Part shown: positions 28,494 to 36,940 of the stretch, in pieces | Layout: the number at the start of each line of letters is the position of its first letter | How positions within the stretch are numbered: the stretch's first letter is position 1 | NCBI GenBank assembly: GCA_001596135.1 | Contig: CP014773.1 | Span: 4,278,001-4,342,000 of the forward strand | DNA: 64,000 bases | From: Mucilaginibacter sp. PAMC 26640 | Lineage (GTDB): Bacteria; Bacteroidota; Bacteroidia; Sphingobacteriales; Sphingobacteriaceae | Direction: 5' to 3' | Notes under the pieces: model-generated | Told to the model about the DNA's origin: nothing | Seen by the model: the letters and a program-made list of their open reading frames with translations, nothing else | Database searches by the model: none | Program-made: the position numbers and the translations under genes

Positions 28494-29171
28494 TTAAACC
28501 ATAATGTTTTCCATTACGGTTTGTCCGTCTAATAAACGGATGATACGGTGGCTGTAACGGGCATCATGCTCAGAGTGGGTAACCATAATAATGGTAGTTC
28601 CCTGCTCGTTCAGGTCGGTTAATAGTTCCATTACGTCGTTACCGTTGCTGCTATCCAGGTTACCGGTAGGCTCATCCGCAAGGATTAGTTTTGGTTTGTT
28701 TACAACCGCGCGGGCAATAGCCACACGCTGCTGCTGTCCACCAGATAATTGCTGCGGGTAGTGGTTGCGGCGATGCATGATCTGCATCTTATCCAGTACT
28801 TCTTCCACCCTTTTTACACGATCGGCACTGCTTACACCGGTGTAGATAAGGGGTAGCTCCACATTTTCAAAAACGGTTAACTCATCAATCAGGTTAAAGC
28901 TTTGGAAAACGAAACCAATGTTGTGTTTACGCAGATCGGCACGTTTGCGTTCGTTAAAGTGCGCTATCTCCACACCATTAAATACATAGCTGCCATTGTC
29001 CGGATCATCCAGCATGCCGAGGATGTTTAGCAAAGTTGATTTACCGCAGCCAGACGGGCCCATGATGGCCACAAACTCGCCGGTGTTAACATCCATTGAC
29101 AGTTTGTTCAATGCAATGGTTTCTACCTCCTCAGTGCGGTAAAATTTCTCAAGATTTGTAATTTTTATCAT
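28494..29171 (-). CDS. LolD/MacB-family ABC transporter ATP-binding protein
   Basis: 225 aa, the usual length for the LolD/MacB/FtsE clade. Walker A is GPSGCGKST (38-46), the Q-loop FVFQS (87-91), the signature LSGGQQQ (142-148), Walker B LILADEP (162-168) and the switch histidine H199. It is the only ATPase in the array, so it is the natural energy source for the FtsX-type permeases, docking on their cytoplasmic coupling loops. It lies between the adaptor gene (131 nt upstream) and the first permease (222 nt downstream), in the unit controlled from 30589-30695. A one-to-many ATPase-to-permease ratio implies sharing or alternative assembly; that is inference. Confidence 0.95.
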   Translation of the reverse strand: MIKITNLEKFYRTEEVETIALNKLSMDVNTGEFVAIMGPSGCGKSTLLNILGMLDDPDNGSYVFNGVEIAHFNERKRADLRKHNIGFVFQSFNLIDELTVFENVELPLIYTGVSSADRVKRVEEVLDKMQIMHRRNHYPQQLSGGQQQRVAIARAVVNKPKLILADEPTGNLDSSNGNDVMELLTDLNEQGTTIIMVTHSEHDARYSHRIIRLLDGQTVMENIMV

Positions 29172-29302
29172 TTGGCCTCCCTTGTGCCCTTTCGCCGGTT
29201 AAGCGAAAGGACGTTTTGATTTAATTGTGATTTTTATATTTTAATAGTACTTATTTCGTCTTTATCAATCCCTTCTGACAGTGAATACTGGGCTTCCTTG
29301 CA

Positions 29303-30559
29303 TTACTTTTTCAGCACCAGTTCCTGTATATCCCCATAATTCTCATAACTGGAGGTAATCACCTTGTCACCAGGTTTTAAACCCTGCAGCAGCTCATAGT
29401 TATCGGTATTGAAGCGGCCTATCTGGATATCAACCTTATAAGCGGTTTTGCCATCTTCGCTCACTTTAAAGATCCAGTTACCACCGGTTTGCTGGTAAAA
29501 TCCACCCTTCGGAACCAGTAATGCAGTTGTTTCGTCGCTCAGGGCCAGGCGAATCTGTAAAGTTTGCCCCTTGCGGATGCCTTTGGGTACCTCGCCTACA
29601 AACTTCATATCTACCTTAAAACGGCCGCCAACAATGTTGCTGAACACCTTAGTAATGGTAAGCTTGTAGGTTTTATCGGCAAAGGTAAAATCGCCCATAA
29701 GCCCCGCATAGATCCGCGACAGGTAATGTTCCTCAACATCAACACTCACCTTGAAACCGCCTTGGGCATCCAGCTGCCCCAAGTGTTCACCTTTATTTTT
29801 GTTTTGACCAACCTCGGCATCCATCGCGGTTAATTGCCCATCTATAGGGGCACGAACGGTTAAATCGGCTACTTTTTTACGCATCAGTTCCAGCGTGCTT
29901 TTCATGTGGGCATATTGCTCACGGGCCTGCTGGGCTTCCTGGGTTGTTAAAGTGGTATCTTGTTTTAAAATTTGGGTAGTCAGCTTTTTTCGTTTTAGCT
30001 GATAGTTATAGGTATTCTCCGCAGTTTTATATTCCTGCAAGCCGATAGCTTTCTGATCCAGTAATTTTTTATCAAGATTGTAAACCCGTAAAGCTTCAAT
30101 ATATGCGCTTTCCACATCAGCCATTTGATTAAGTTTATTAATAGTGCTAGATGTTGCGCTGTTATGTGAAATCTGCATCTGTGTTTGTGCCGCATATACC
30201 GCGGTTTCCTGGTTCGCCAGGTTTAGCTCCAGATCGGTATTAGATAAACGGATGATCGGATCGCCTTTTTTAAGGTTGGCACCATCTTCAACAAACTTCT
30301 CTTCCACACGGCCGCCTTCTATTGCATCCAGGTAAATAGTTGTTTTTGGCGTTACCACACCGTTCACCGGGATAAACTCCTGGAAAGCCCCTTTCTTAAC
30401 TTCGCTGATCGTGATCCGTTCGGTATCAACATTTAATTTGCTTTTACCCCCCACAGCACCAAAAACCATCCAGCTGCCAAATAATACCACACCTGTTATA
30501 CCGGCTATAGTCGCAAGCCGATTGGTACTCCATGTCTTTTTTTCTATTACTCTGTCCAC
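29303..30559 (-). CDS. HlyD/RND-type periplasmic adaptor (membrane fusion protein)
   Basis: 418 aa. A single N-terminal helix (about 14-34) anchors the protein. It is followed by a barrel/lipoyl half (VNGVVTPKTTIYLDAIEGG), a long alpha-helical hairpin (about 105-215), the second lipoyl half (VRAPIDGQLTAMDAEVGQ) and beta-barrel/membrane-proximal domains. This is the MacA-like partner that bridges inner-membrane pump and outer membrane. Translation starts at GTG 30557-30559, because an in-frame stop lies four codons upstream and no ATG precedes the anchor helix. It is the first gene of unit 1, 98 nt downstream of the double-dyad site, and is divergent from the regulator gene. Confidence 0.93.
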   Translation of the reverse strand: MDRVIEKKTWSTNRLATIAGITGVVLFGSWMVFGAVGGKSKLNVDTERITISEVKKGAFQEFIPVNGVVTPKTTIYLDAIEGGRVEEKFVEDGANLKKGDPIIRLSNTDLELNLANQETAVYAAQTQMQISHNSATSSTINKLNQMADVESAYIEALRVYNLDKKLLDQKAIGLQEYKTAENTYNYQLKRKKLTTQILKQDTTLTTQEAQQAREQYAHMKSTLELMRKKVADLTVRAPIDGQLTAMDAEVGQNKNKGEHLGQLDAQGGFKVSVDVEEHYLSRIYAGLMGDFTFADKTYKLTITKVFSNIVGGRFKVDMKFVGEVPKGIRKGQTLQIRLALSDETTALLVPKGGFYQQTGGNWIFKVSEDGKTAYKVDIQIGRFNTDNYELLQGLKPGDKVITSSYENYGDIQELVLKK

Positions 30560-30588
30560 AGTGTTATCTTAATATTTTCATGATAGAT

Positions 30589-30604
30589 ACAAAAACACAT
30601 GCCA
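30589..30604 (-). promoter_or_regulatory. Sigma-54-like promoter box (TGGCAT)
   Basis: Minus strand TGGCATGTGTTTTTGT, 45 nt before the GTG start of the adaptor gene and 53 bp from the dyad element. TGGCAT-N-TTTTTG is the closest of the three boxes to TGGCAC-N5-TTGC; the -12 GC is shifted or replaced by TG/GT. Confidence 0.55.
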
Positions 30605-30656
30605 CAAATTAAAATACTGTATTTCAATACATTAAATCACTTTAGCAATAATCCAC

Positions 30657-30695
30657 CGTACGCTAATGTTACAGCATGTGTTCGGTTATGATACA
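30657..30695. promoter_or_regulatory. Double-dyad activator site (UAS), copy 1
   Basis: Dyads at 30657-30673 (CGT-N11-ACA, first base changed) and 30679-30695 (TGTTCGGTTATGATACA), centres 22 bp apart, 98 nt upstream of the adaptor start. It lies 260 bp from the regulator gene and could also influence it. Confidence 0.72.
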
Positions 30696-30954
30696 ATGCG
30701 TTTTTGAGCTAAGCGATGGGATAGCATATTCCATACTTGATTTTCAACCCAATAGCTATTATAGCATAAATGGTATGATATTTAACAATCAAATATTAAA
30801 TTGCAGAGGTATTTTTAGCCGAATATTATTAATATGAAGCCGCGTTTGGCTTAGTCTCTTGATGCAGCACAGAAGCAGGCAACGGGAAGCTAATCGAGTT
30901 TAATATCTGCCCAACACCGTTGAACATTTGAACCAACGAACTATCGATCTATAT

Positions 30955-32313
30955 ATGATACTTAAAAAAGCTACTGTTTTAATTGTTGACGACGACCCCG
31001 ATGTATTAACGGCAGTTAAGTTATTACTTAAAACAGAGACACAGGAAATTATCACTGAAAAGAACCCGGAGAACCTGAACTGGCTGTTGCAACGCAACCA
31101 GGTAGATTTGGTGCTTTTAGATATGAACTTCAACAGCGCCATTAACACCGGCAACGAAGGTATTTACTGGCTGCGCAAAATTAAAGAGTGGAAGCCCAAC
31201 GTTTGCGTGATCATGATCACTGCATATGGAGATATCGACCTGGCGGTGCGCTCTCTTAAAGAAGGCGCAAATGATTTTGTGGTAAAACCCTGGCATAATG
31301 AAAAGCTGATAGAAACCATTAAAGATCTGCTGGATAAAAAAGAGGGCACCAGTAAAAGCAGCAAACCAACGGTGAAAGGCGATGCCGGTAAAGCTATTCT
31401 TGGCGAATCGGACGTGATGGAGGATATTTTTCATAAGGTAAATAAAATAGCCCCTACCGATGCCAATATTTTGATCCTCGGCGAAAACGGAACCGGTAAA
31501 GACCTGATGGCGAAGGCCATCCACGATCGCTCGCTACGGGCTAATAAGCCTTTCATTAAAGTAGACGTGGGCGCCCTCACCGATAGTTTGTTCGAGAGCG
31601 AACTCTTCGGTCATAAAAAAGGTGCTTATACCGATGCCCGTGAAGACCGGATGGGCCGTTTTGAAGAAGCCGAAGGCGGCACCCTCTTCCTGGATGAAAT
31701 TGGCAACATTAGCCTGCAGCAGCAAGCAAAACTGCTTACTATTTTGCAAAACAGGCAGGTTACGCGATTAGGCACCAACAAGGCTATCGATATCGATATC
31801 CGCCTGATCTGCGCTACCAATGTCCCTATATCTGAGTTGGCCAATGAAAATAAGTTCCGTAAAGATTTAATTTACCGTATTAATACGGTGGAGATCAACA
31901 TGCCGCCATTGCGCCGCCGTAATGATGATATCGTGATCCTGGCGCGGCATTTCGCAAAACTATATGCAGGCAAATATTTAAAGCCAAGTATGGATTTTGA
32001 TAACGCAGCACTTACCAAGTTAAAATCGTACAACTTCCCGGGCAATGTACGCGAGCTGCAATACACAATCGAAAGGGCGGTGATCATGGCAGATGACCAT
32101 ATTCTGCATGCAGACGACCTGATCTTCTCCATATTGGAAACCCCGGGAGAGACCGCACTGGAGGATGACAGCAATATCCCGCTAAGTGAAATGGAAAAAA
32201 ATGCTATACTACGCGTTATAGATAAACACAGCGGCAATATTACCCGTGCGGCTAAAGAACTGGGCTTAACCCGCACCGCACTTTACCGCAGACTAAGCAA
32301 GTATGACATTTAA
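30955..32313 (+). CDS. Sigma-54-dependent NtrC-family response regulator
   Basis: 452 aa from ATG 30955; a TTG nine codons earlier is rejected. The receiver domain (5-118) has acidic pair D12/D13, phospho-acceptor D56, T89 and K111. The AAA+ domain (about 148-385) has Walker A GENGTGKD (176-183) and Walker B LFLDE (244-248). The sigma-54 contact loop is GAYTDA (223-228) instead of GAFTGA. A Fis-type helix-turn-helix lies at about 412-450 (GNITRAAKELGLTRTALYRR). The gene overlaps the kinase gene by 11 nt and diverges from the adaptor gene. Presumed targets are the three double-dyad sites in the permease array. Confidence 0.95.
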   Translation: MILKKATVLIVDDDPDVLTAVKLLLKTETQEIITEKNPENLNWLLQRNQVDLVLLDMNFNSAINTGNEGIYWLRKIKEWKPNVCVIMITAYGDIDLAVRSLKEGANDFVVKPWHNEKLIETIKDLLDKKEGTSKSSKPTVKGDAGKAILGESDVMEDIFHKVNKIAPTDANILILGENGTGKDLMAKAIHDRSLRANKPFIKVDVGALTDSLFESELFGHKKGAYTDAREDRMGRFEEAEGGTLFLDEIGNISLQQQAKLLTILQNRQVTRLGTNKAIDIDIRLICATNVPISELANENKFRKDLIYRINTVEINMPPLRRRNDDIVILARHFAKLYAGKYLKPSMDFDNAALTKLKSYNFPGNVRELQYTIERAVIMADDHILHADDLIFSILETPGETALEDDSNIPLSEMEKNAILRVIDKHSGNITRAAKELGLTRTALYRRLSKYDI

Positions 32314-33655
32314 CCGGTATGAATGGCGGCTGCTGCTGCGTGTTTTATTCTTGTTTGTAGCTATCACCGCTACATCCATGGTAGTTGTGGCAGGTAAGGG
32401 TGCCTATTTATATGGGGTGATCACCATACCGCTGGTGATCTATTCGGTGTTGGATCTCATCCGTTTCCAGCGCAAGGCACAGGACGAGGTGAACCAGTTT
32501 GTAGAGTCGATCCATTACCGGGATTTTAGTCGCCACTTTGACGTTCGGCGTGCGCCAAATGAATTGAAACCGTTAAGAAAGGGTTTTAATGAGATCAACT
32601 CCACCTTTAAACTCATCAGCCGGGAGCGCGAAACGCAGTATCATTACCTGCAAAAGATCCTGGAACTGGTTGACACGGGTCTGCTCTCTTACGAACAGGA
32701 AACCGGCGAAACCGGTTGGATCAACGAAGCCTTTAAAAGCCTGATAGGTGTCCCCTATTTAAAAACCATCCATTCCCTTGAAAAGCGCGAGCCCGAACTT
32801 TATGCCAACATTATAAGGCTAAAGCCCGGCGATGCCGAAGTGTTGAGTGTTACCCGGAATCAGCAACAGGTAAAAATGCTGGTAACTGCCAGCCTGATGC
32901 GCAGCGATGAGAAAATGTACAAACTTGTGGCTTTCCAGAATGTAAGCGAAGCTTTGGACGAAACAGAATCGAAGGCCTGGTCGAAGTTATTGAATGTGAT
33001 GACGCATGAGATCATGAATTCGGTGGCGCCAATTTCCTCGCTGGCTGATACGCTGAAGAATAGATTGCAGAGCCCAGAGATTACCGGATCGGTGAACAGC
33101 TCCGACCTGGAAGATATCGAACTGGGTATAGACACCATTAAACGCCGCAGTGAAGGTCTGCTCAAATTCACGGAAAGTTATCGCAGCCTTAACAAAATTA
33201 CCCGACTGGATTTGGATAAGATACTGGTGCGCAACATGTTCGAGAACCTGAACAGCCTGATGCGCCCGACCCTGGAGAAAAAGAACATCGAGCTGGAGAT
33301 CATTCTGCGAGATCCTGCCCTGGCTATTGAAGCGGATATTAACCTTATCGACCAGGTGATGATTAACCTGCTGGTAAATGCCATAGAGGCGGTAAAAGAC
33401 AAGCCGGAACCACGTATAACCCTGTCTGCCGAAACCAAAGGCAACAAGGTCCTGGTGAAAATTATGGACAACGGCCTGGGTATGCCGCCAGAACTGCTGG
33501 ATAAGATATTTATCCCCTTCTTCAGCACGCGTAAAACTGGCAGCGGTATCGGCTTAAGCCTCTGTAAACAAATTATGCTGCTGCACAAAGGTAACATACA
33601 GGTACAAAGTGTGGATGGGAAAGGTGCCACGTTTATTCTACAGTTTAGCGCCTGA
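32303..33655 (+). CDS. NtrY-like sensor histidine kinase
   Basis: 450 aa. Two N-terminal helices (about 10-30 and 34-52) leave almost no periplasmic loop, so the stimulus is probably sensed in or near the membrane. A HAMP-like/PAS-like region (55-215) precedes the dimerisation helix with H235 in MTHEIMNSVAPISSL. ATPase motifs are N359 (NLLVNAIEAV), DNGLGM (389-394) and GSGIGL (413-418). Translation overlaps the end of the regulator gene by 11 nt, so the two are coupled. Proximity suggests signalling to the permease array. Kinases without an extracellular domain next to MacB-like permeases resemble systems in which the permease itself is the sensor; that is inference. Confidence 0.94.
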   Translation: MTFNRYEWRLLLRVLFLFVAITATSMVVVAGKGAYLYGVITIPLVIYSVLDLIRFQRKAQDEVNQFVESIHYRDFSRHFDVRRAPNELKPLRKGFNEINSTFKLISRERETQYHYLQKILELVDTGLLSYEQETGETGWINEAFKSLIGVPYLKTIHSLEKREPELYANIIRLKPGDAEVLSVTRNQQQVKMLVTASLMRSDEKMYKLVAFQNVSEALDETESKAWSKLLNVMTHEIMNSVAPISSLADTLKNRLQSPEITGSVNSSDLEDIELGIDTIKRRSEGLLKFTESYRSLNKITRLDLDKILVRNMFENLNSLMRPTLEKKNIELEIILRDPALAIEADINLIDQVMINLLVNAIEAVKDKPEPRITLSAETKGNKVLVKIMDNGLGMPPELLDKIFIPFFSTRKTGSGIGLSLCKQIMLLHKGNIQVQSVDGKGATFILQFSA

Positions 33656-33681
33656 ACAATTAAAGAATAGCTATTAATGCC

Positions 33682-33770
33682 CTTGTTGGTGTTTTCACCA
33701 ACAAGCCGCTATGCGTACCACTGTGCACAAGTTCACCGTCCTAAAGGTTGTTGGTGAAAACACCAACAAC
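33682..33770. repeat. Pair of mutually inverted perfect hairpins
   Basis: CTTGTTGGTG-TTTT-CACCAACAAG (33682-33705) and GTTGTTGGTG-AAAA-CACCAACAAC (33747-33770) are perfect 10-bp-stem palindromes. One is the reverse complement of the other over the central 22 bases. They bound a 41-nt unique segment. The first, 27 nt after the kinase stop codon, may double as a terminator; its loop but not its flank is T-rich. The arrangement resembles a short REP-pair or miniature element. Confidence 0.65.
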
Positions 33771-33883
33771 GGCGGAAATTCTTACACCCAGCAGCTCTGC
33801 CAATTCGTCACTATATCTCACTTTGGAACGCTGGTTGATAAAGCCTTACTGTAAATTCAAACATCACACTAAATTATACTACA

Positions 33884-35767
33884 ATGCAAGAAAAAGGATC
33901 TATTTCGATTCACACCGAAAACATTTTCCCTATCATTAAGAAATTCTTATACTCTGATAACGAGATCTTTCTGCGCGAGCTGGTTTCTAATGCTGTAGAT
34001 GCTACGCAAAAAATTAAGCGTTTAGCGTCATTAGGCCAATACACCGGCGAACTGGGCAACCTGCGTGTGGAAGTTGCTTTTGATGCAGACAAAAAGACCA
34101 TCACCATATCTGATAACGGTTTGGGGATGACGGCTGAAGAAATAAAAAAATACATTAACCAGATAGCTTTTTCAGGCGCTACCGAGTTTGTAGAGAAATT
34201 TAAAGAAGCTAAAGATGCTAATGAGATCATCGGCCGTTTTGGTTTAGGTTTTTATTCGGCATTTATGGTGGCAGACCGGGTTGATATTGAAACCCTTAGC
34301 TACCAGGATGGTGCAGAACCTGCCCGCTGGACCTGCGATGGCAGCACCGAGTTTGAAATAAGCGAAGGCAGCCTGGAAGAGCGCGGTACCGAGATCACCC
34401 TGCACATTAACGCAGAATCTGAGGAATTTCTTAACCAGCAAAAACTGCAGGAGATCCTGGACAAATACGCTAAATTCCTGCCGGTACCTATTAAGTTTGG
34501 TACCACTACGCAGGAAGAGGAAGATGGTGTTGACGAAGAAGACAAGCCAAAATACAAATCTGTTGAAACCGACAATATCATTAACGATACCACCCCTATC
34601 TGGACGAAATCGCCAAATGAGCTGAAGGATGAGGATTATCTTAAATTTTACAAAGAACTTTACCCTTACAGCGAAGATCCTTTGTTCTGGATCCACCTGA
34701 ATGTTGATTACCCTTTCAACTTAACCGGTGTATTGTATTTCCCTAAACTGAAGAACGATTTCGAGATCACCAAGAACAAGATCAAATTGTTCAGTCGCCA
34801 GGTATTTATTACTGATGAGGTGAAGGATATCGTTCCGGAATTTTTAATGTTATTACATGGTGTTATCGATTCACCGGATATCCCGCTGAATGTGAGCCGG
34901 AGCTTTTTACAGGCTGATAGCAACGTTAAAAAGATTAACAGTTACATTACTAAAAAAGTGGCTGATAAACTTTCTGATCTGTTTAAAGCAGACCGTAAAA
35001 ACTTTGAAGACAAATGGACCGACATTGGCCTGTTTGTAAAATACGGTATGGTGAGCGAAGAGAAGTTTTACGATAAGGCTAAAGACTTTGTTTTAGTGAC
35101 CAATACCAAAAAAGAGAATTTCACCTTACCGGAATACAAAGACAAGGTTGAAGCTACCCAAACTGACAAAGACGGCCAATTGGTTTACATTTACACCAAC
35201 GACCCAGATAAGCAAGATGCGTTTATACAGTCGGCCGGTAAAAAGGGCTATGATGTATTGGTGATGAACTCGCCAATAGATAACCACTTCATTAGCCAGT
35301 TAGAGCAAAAATTAGAGAAAACATCATTAAAACGTGTGGATGCTGATGTTGCCGATAAACTGATTAAGAAAGATGAAGTACTGGAAACAGTATTGAACGA
35401 AGAGCAATCGACTAAGATCAAAGAGATCTTTGATAAAGCCATCAACAAACCAGCCTATAAAGTTCAGCTGGAAAGCCTTAACCCGGATGAATTGCCGGTT
35501 ACTGTTACAATGGATGAGTTTATGCGCCGGATGAAAGATATGGCTGCTATGGGTGGCGGTATGGGTTTCTACGGCAACATGCCCGATAACTACAAGGTTA
35601 TTGTAAATGGAAACCACAAACTGATCAGCAAGATCCTGGCTGATGATAATACTGAAGTACAGGCTCAGTTGGCCAAACAAGCCTTTGACCTGGCATTGTT
35701 ATCGCAAGGCCTATTAACAGGTGCCGAATTAACTGAGTTTGTTAACCGGAGCGTAAGCTTGATATAA
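33884..35767 (+). CDS. htpG: Molecular chaperone HtpG (Hsp90)
   Basis: 627 aa, normal length for bacterial Hsp90. The N-terminal GHKL ATPase has the LVSNAVDA helix with the catalytic-region acidic residue in LRELVSNA, then DNGLGM and GRFGLGFYSAFMV. The middle domain contains the LNVSRSFLQ arginine loop, and the C-terminal dimerisation region follows. It refolds or stabilises client proteins in the cytoplasm. It is a single gene with its own terminator (35805-35836), and the upstream region holds the paired hairpins. Confidence 0.97.
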   Translation: MQEKGSISIHTENIFPIIKKFLYSDNEIFLRELVSNAVDATQKIKRLASLGQYTGELGNLRVEVAFDADKKTITISDNGLGMTAEEIKKYINQIAFSGATEFVEKFKEAKDANEIIGRFGLGFYSAFMVADRVDIETLSYQDGAEPARWTCDGSTEFEISEGSLEERGTEITLHINAESEEFLNQQKLQEILDKYAKFLPVPIKFGTTTQEEEDGVDEEDKPKYKSVETDNIINDTTPIWTKSPNELKDEDYLKFYKELYPYSEDPLFWIHLNVDYPFNLTGVLYFPKLKNDFEITKNKIKLFSRQVFITDEVKDIVPEFLMLLHGVIDSPDIPLNVSRSFLQADSNVKKINSYITKKVADKLSDLFKADRKNFEDKWTDIGLFVKYGMVSEEKFYDKAKDFVLVTNTKKENFTLPEYKDKVEATQTDKDGQLVYIYTNDPDKQDAFIQSAGKKGYDVLVMNSPIDNHFISQLEQKLEKTSLKRVDADVADKLIKKDEVLETVLNEEQSTKIKEIFDKAINKPAYKVQLESLNPDELPVTVTMDEFMRRMKDMAAMGGGMGFYGNMPDNYKVIVNGNHKLISKILADDNTEVQAQLAKQAFDLALLSQGLLTGAELTEFVNRSVSLI

Positions 35768-36090
35768 TTTACTCTCGTTCCCCTAAGGGGGGAGTTGAAA
35801 AAATAAAGCCATTCTGCATATGCAGGGTGGCTTTTTAATTTTAACCAGTTGAAAACAGTTTATGGAATTAGGCTTAATAGTGCATCCTTCTTTTAAATAA
35901 GCAGATCATGAGAAGGTTAATAACATTTGCAATGTCTTCGAACGTAAGGACAGGTATTTCAAAAGTAAACAGCAGCTAAGAGGTATAAATATTGTCGATA
36001 AAGGTTTAATGTCTGCGGATGTTAAACTTATTTACATACATAATGTTATACCCTAAGCAAACGTTATATTTATAATATAATTAGTTAACA
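35768..36090. other. Intergenic region between htpG and the DUF4251 gene
   Basis: 323 nt. Holds the htpG terminator, a degenerate CCCCTAAGGGGGG repeat and an AT-rich segment (36030-36085, with TATATTTATAATATAA) that probably contains the promoter of the next gene. Two frames of 12 and 23 codons near 35860-35980 lack support. Confidence 0.5.
35805..35836 (+). terminator. htpG terminator
   Basis: AAAGCCATTCTGCAT faces ATGCAGGGTGGCTTT, a continuous 15-bp helix with two G-T pairs, followed by TTTTTAATTTT. It begins 38 nt after the stop codon. Confidence 0.85.
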
Positions 36091-36654
36091 ATGAAAACTT
36101 TAATAAAGATATTGATGGCAATGACTGTCGTTTTTTCGATCAGCATGCCGGGCATGGCTCAGCCAACAAAAGCCGACAAGGAGGCTGCTAAAATTGCAGC
36201 AGTGAAACAGCTTATTCAATCAAAAAACTACGTGTTTAAGGCGCAGTATGTTTACCCCTTAAATAATGATGTAATACAACTATTAAATGGGCAGGGTGCC
36301 GGCAACCCGAGATATTTAAACTATGGATACGACCTGCAGGTAAAACCGGATACGATCATCTCCTACCTGCCGTATTTTGGCGAAGCTTATTTTAATGTGG
36401 GCTATAATTCAACCAATGATAGCGGTATAAAATTTACATCTACCAAGTTTGATTACGCTACTACAGAAAAAAAGAAAGGAAAGTTCCTTATCAACATTAA
36501 GCCGAAGGATGCCCGGTATACCAATCAGCTTATCCTTACCATTTCTGCCACAGGTTCGGCAAGTTTATCGGTCATTAGTGTTAACAGGCAATCTATTACC
36601 TTTACCGGGTATGTTGAAGACAAAGAAAAACCAAAAGAAACAACTAAAAGCTAA
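36091..36654 (+). CDS. Secreted DUF4251 family protein
   Basis: 187 aa. The signal peptide MKTLIKILMAMTVVFSISMPGMA is cleaved before QPTKADKEA. The rest fits the Bacteroidota DUF4251 family: an AAVKQLIQSKNYVFKAQYVYP opening, the tyrosine-rich central YLPYFGEAYFNVGYN, then TTEKKKGKFLINIKPKD. The family is periplasmic or outer-membrane-associated and of unknown function. Only 3 nt separate its stop from the next start, so the two genes are translated from one message. Confidence 0.85.
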   Translation: MKTLIKILMAMTVVFSISMPGMAQPTKADKEAAKIAAVKQLIQSKNYVFKAQYVYPLNNDVIQLLNGQGAGNPRYLNYGYDLQVKPDTIISYLPYFGEAYFNVGYNSTNDSGIKFTSTKFDYATTEKKKGKFLINIKPKDARYTNQLILTISATGSASLSVISVNRQSITFTGYVEDKEKPKETTKS

Positions 36655-36657
36655 AAA

Positions 36658-36939
36658 ATGCTAAGAATTGACATCCCACAAAGTTCTGCCCTGATAACAA
36701 GGGACATGTTTGACGAATATAGTATCCCAAAACCACCGAATGGTACGGACACAGAGGTTAATGAAGATGTTATCCTGCTGTTCGACGACGAACAGCAGGC
36801 GGTAACATACTTGGATGAATTAGAGGACTACGCCGACGATGTAGACGACGAGTCGCCGGAAAAAGATATTTTAAACGCGCTCATCACCGCAATAAGCGAT
36901 GATAGCTTCGTGCAAACGTATATTGAAGAAGAAGAATAA
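36658..36939 (+). CDS. Small acidic protein of unknown function
   Basis: 93 aa, strongly acidic: about one third of residues are D or E, and the C-terminus is YIEEEE. There is no signal peptide, membrane segment or cysteine. It is coupled to the DUF4251 gene by a 3-nt gap. Its stop codon is a single base from the stop of the convergent gene. I do not recognise the family. Confidence 0.7.
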   Translation: MLRIDIPQSSALITRDMFDEYSIPKPPNGTDTEVNEDVILLFDDEQQAVTYLDELEDYADDVDDESPEKDILNALITAISDDSFVQTYIEEEE

Positions 36940-36940
36940 G

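Larger units (their letters stand above)
30560..30954. other. 395-nt divergent control region between adaptor and regulator genes
   Basis: Contains the TGGCAT box and the double dyad serving the adaptor side. The regulator-side half (30700-30954) is AT-rich, with no dyad copy and no clear TAnnTTTG box. A six-codon open frame (30835-30855) is too short to support as a gene. Confidence 0.6.

Noticed and set aside
30928..30954. Longer start (TTG) for the sigma-54 regulator
   Set aside because: ATG at 30955 begins the receiver domain with the usual few residues before the first strand; the additional nine codons have no receiver-domain counterpart.
33748..33939. 63-codon frame before htpG
   Set aside because: It starts inside a palindromic repeat and overlaps htpG; no homologous features. 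It is best read as repeat-derived.
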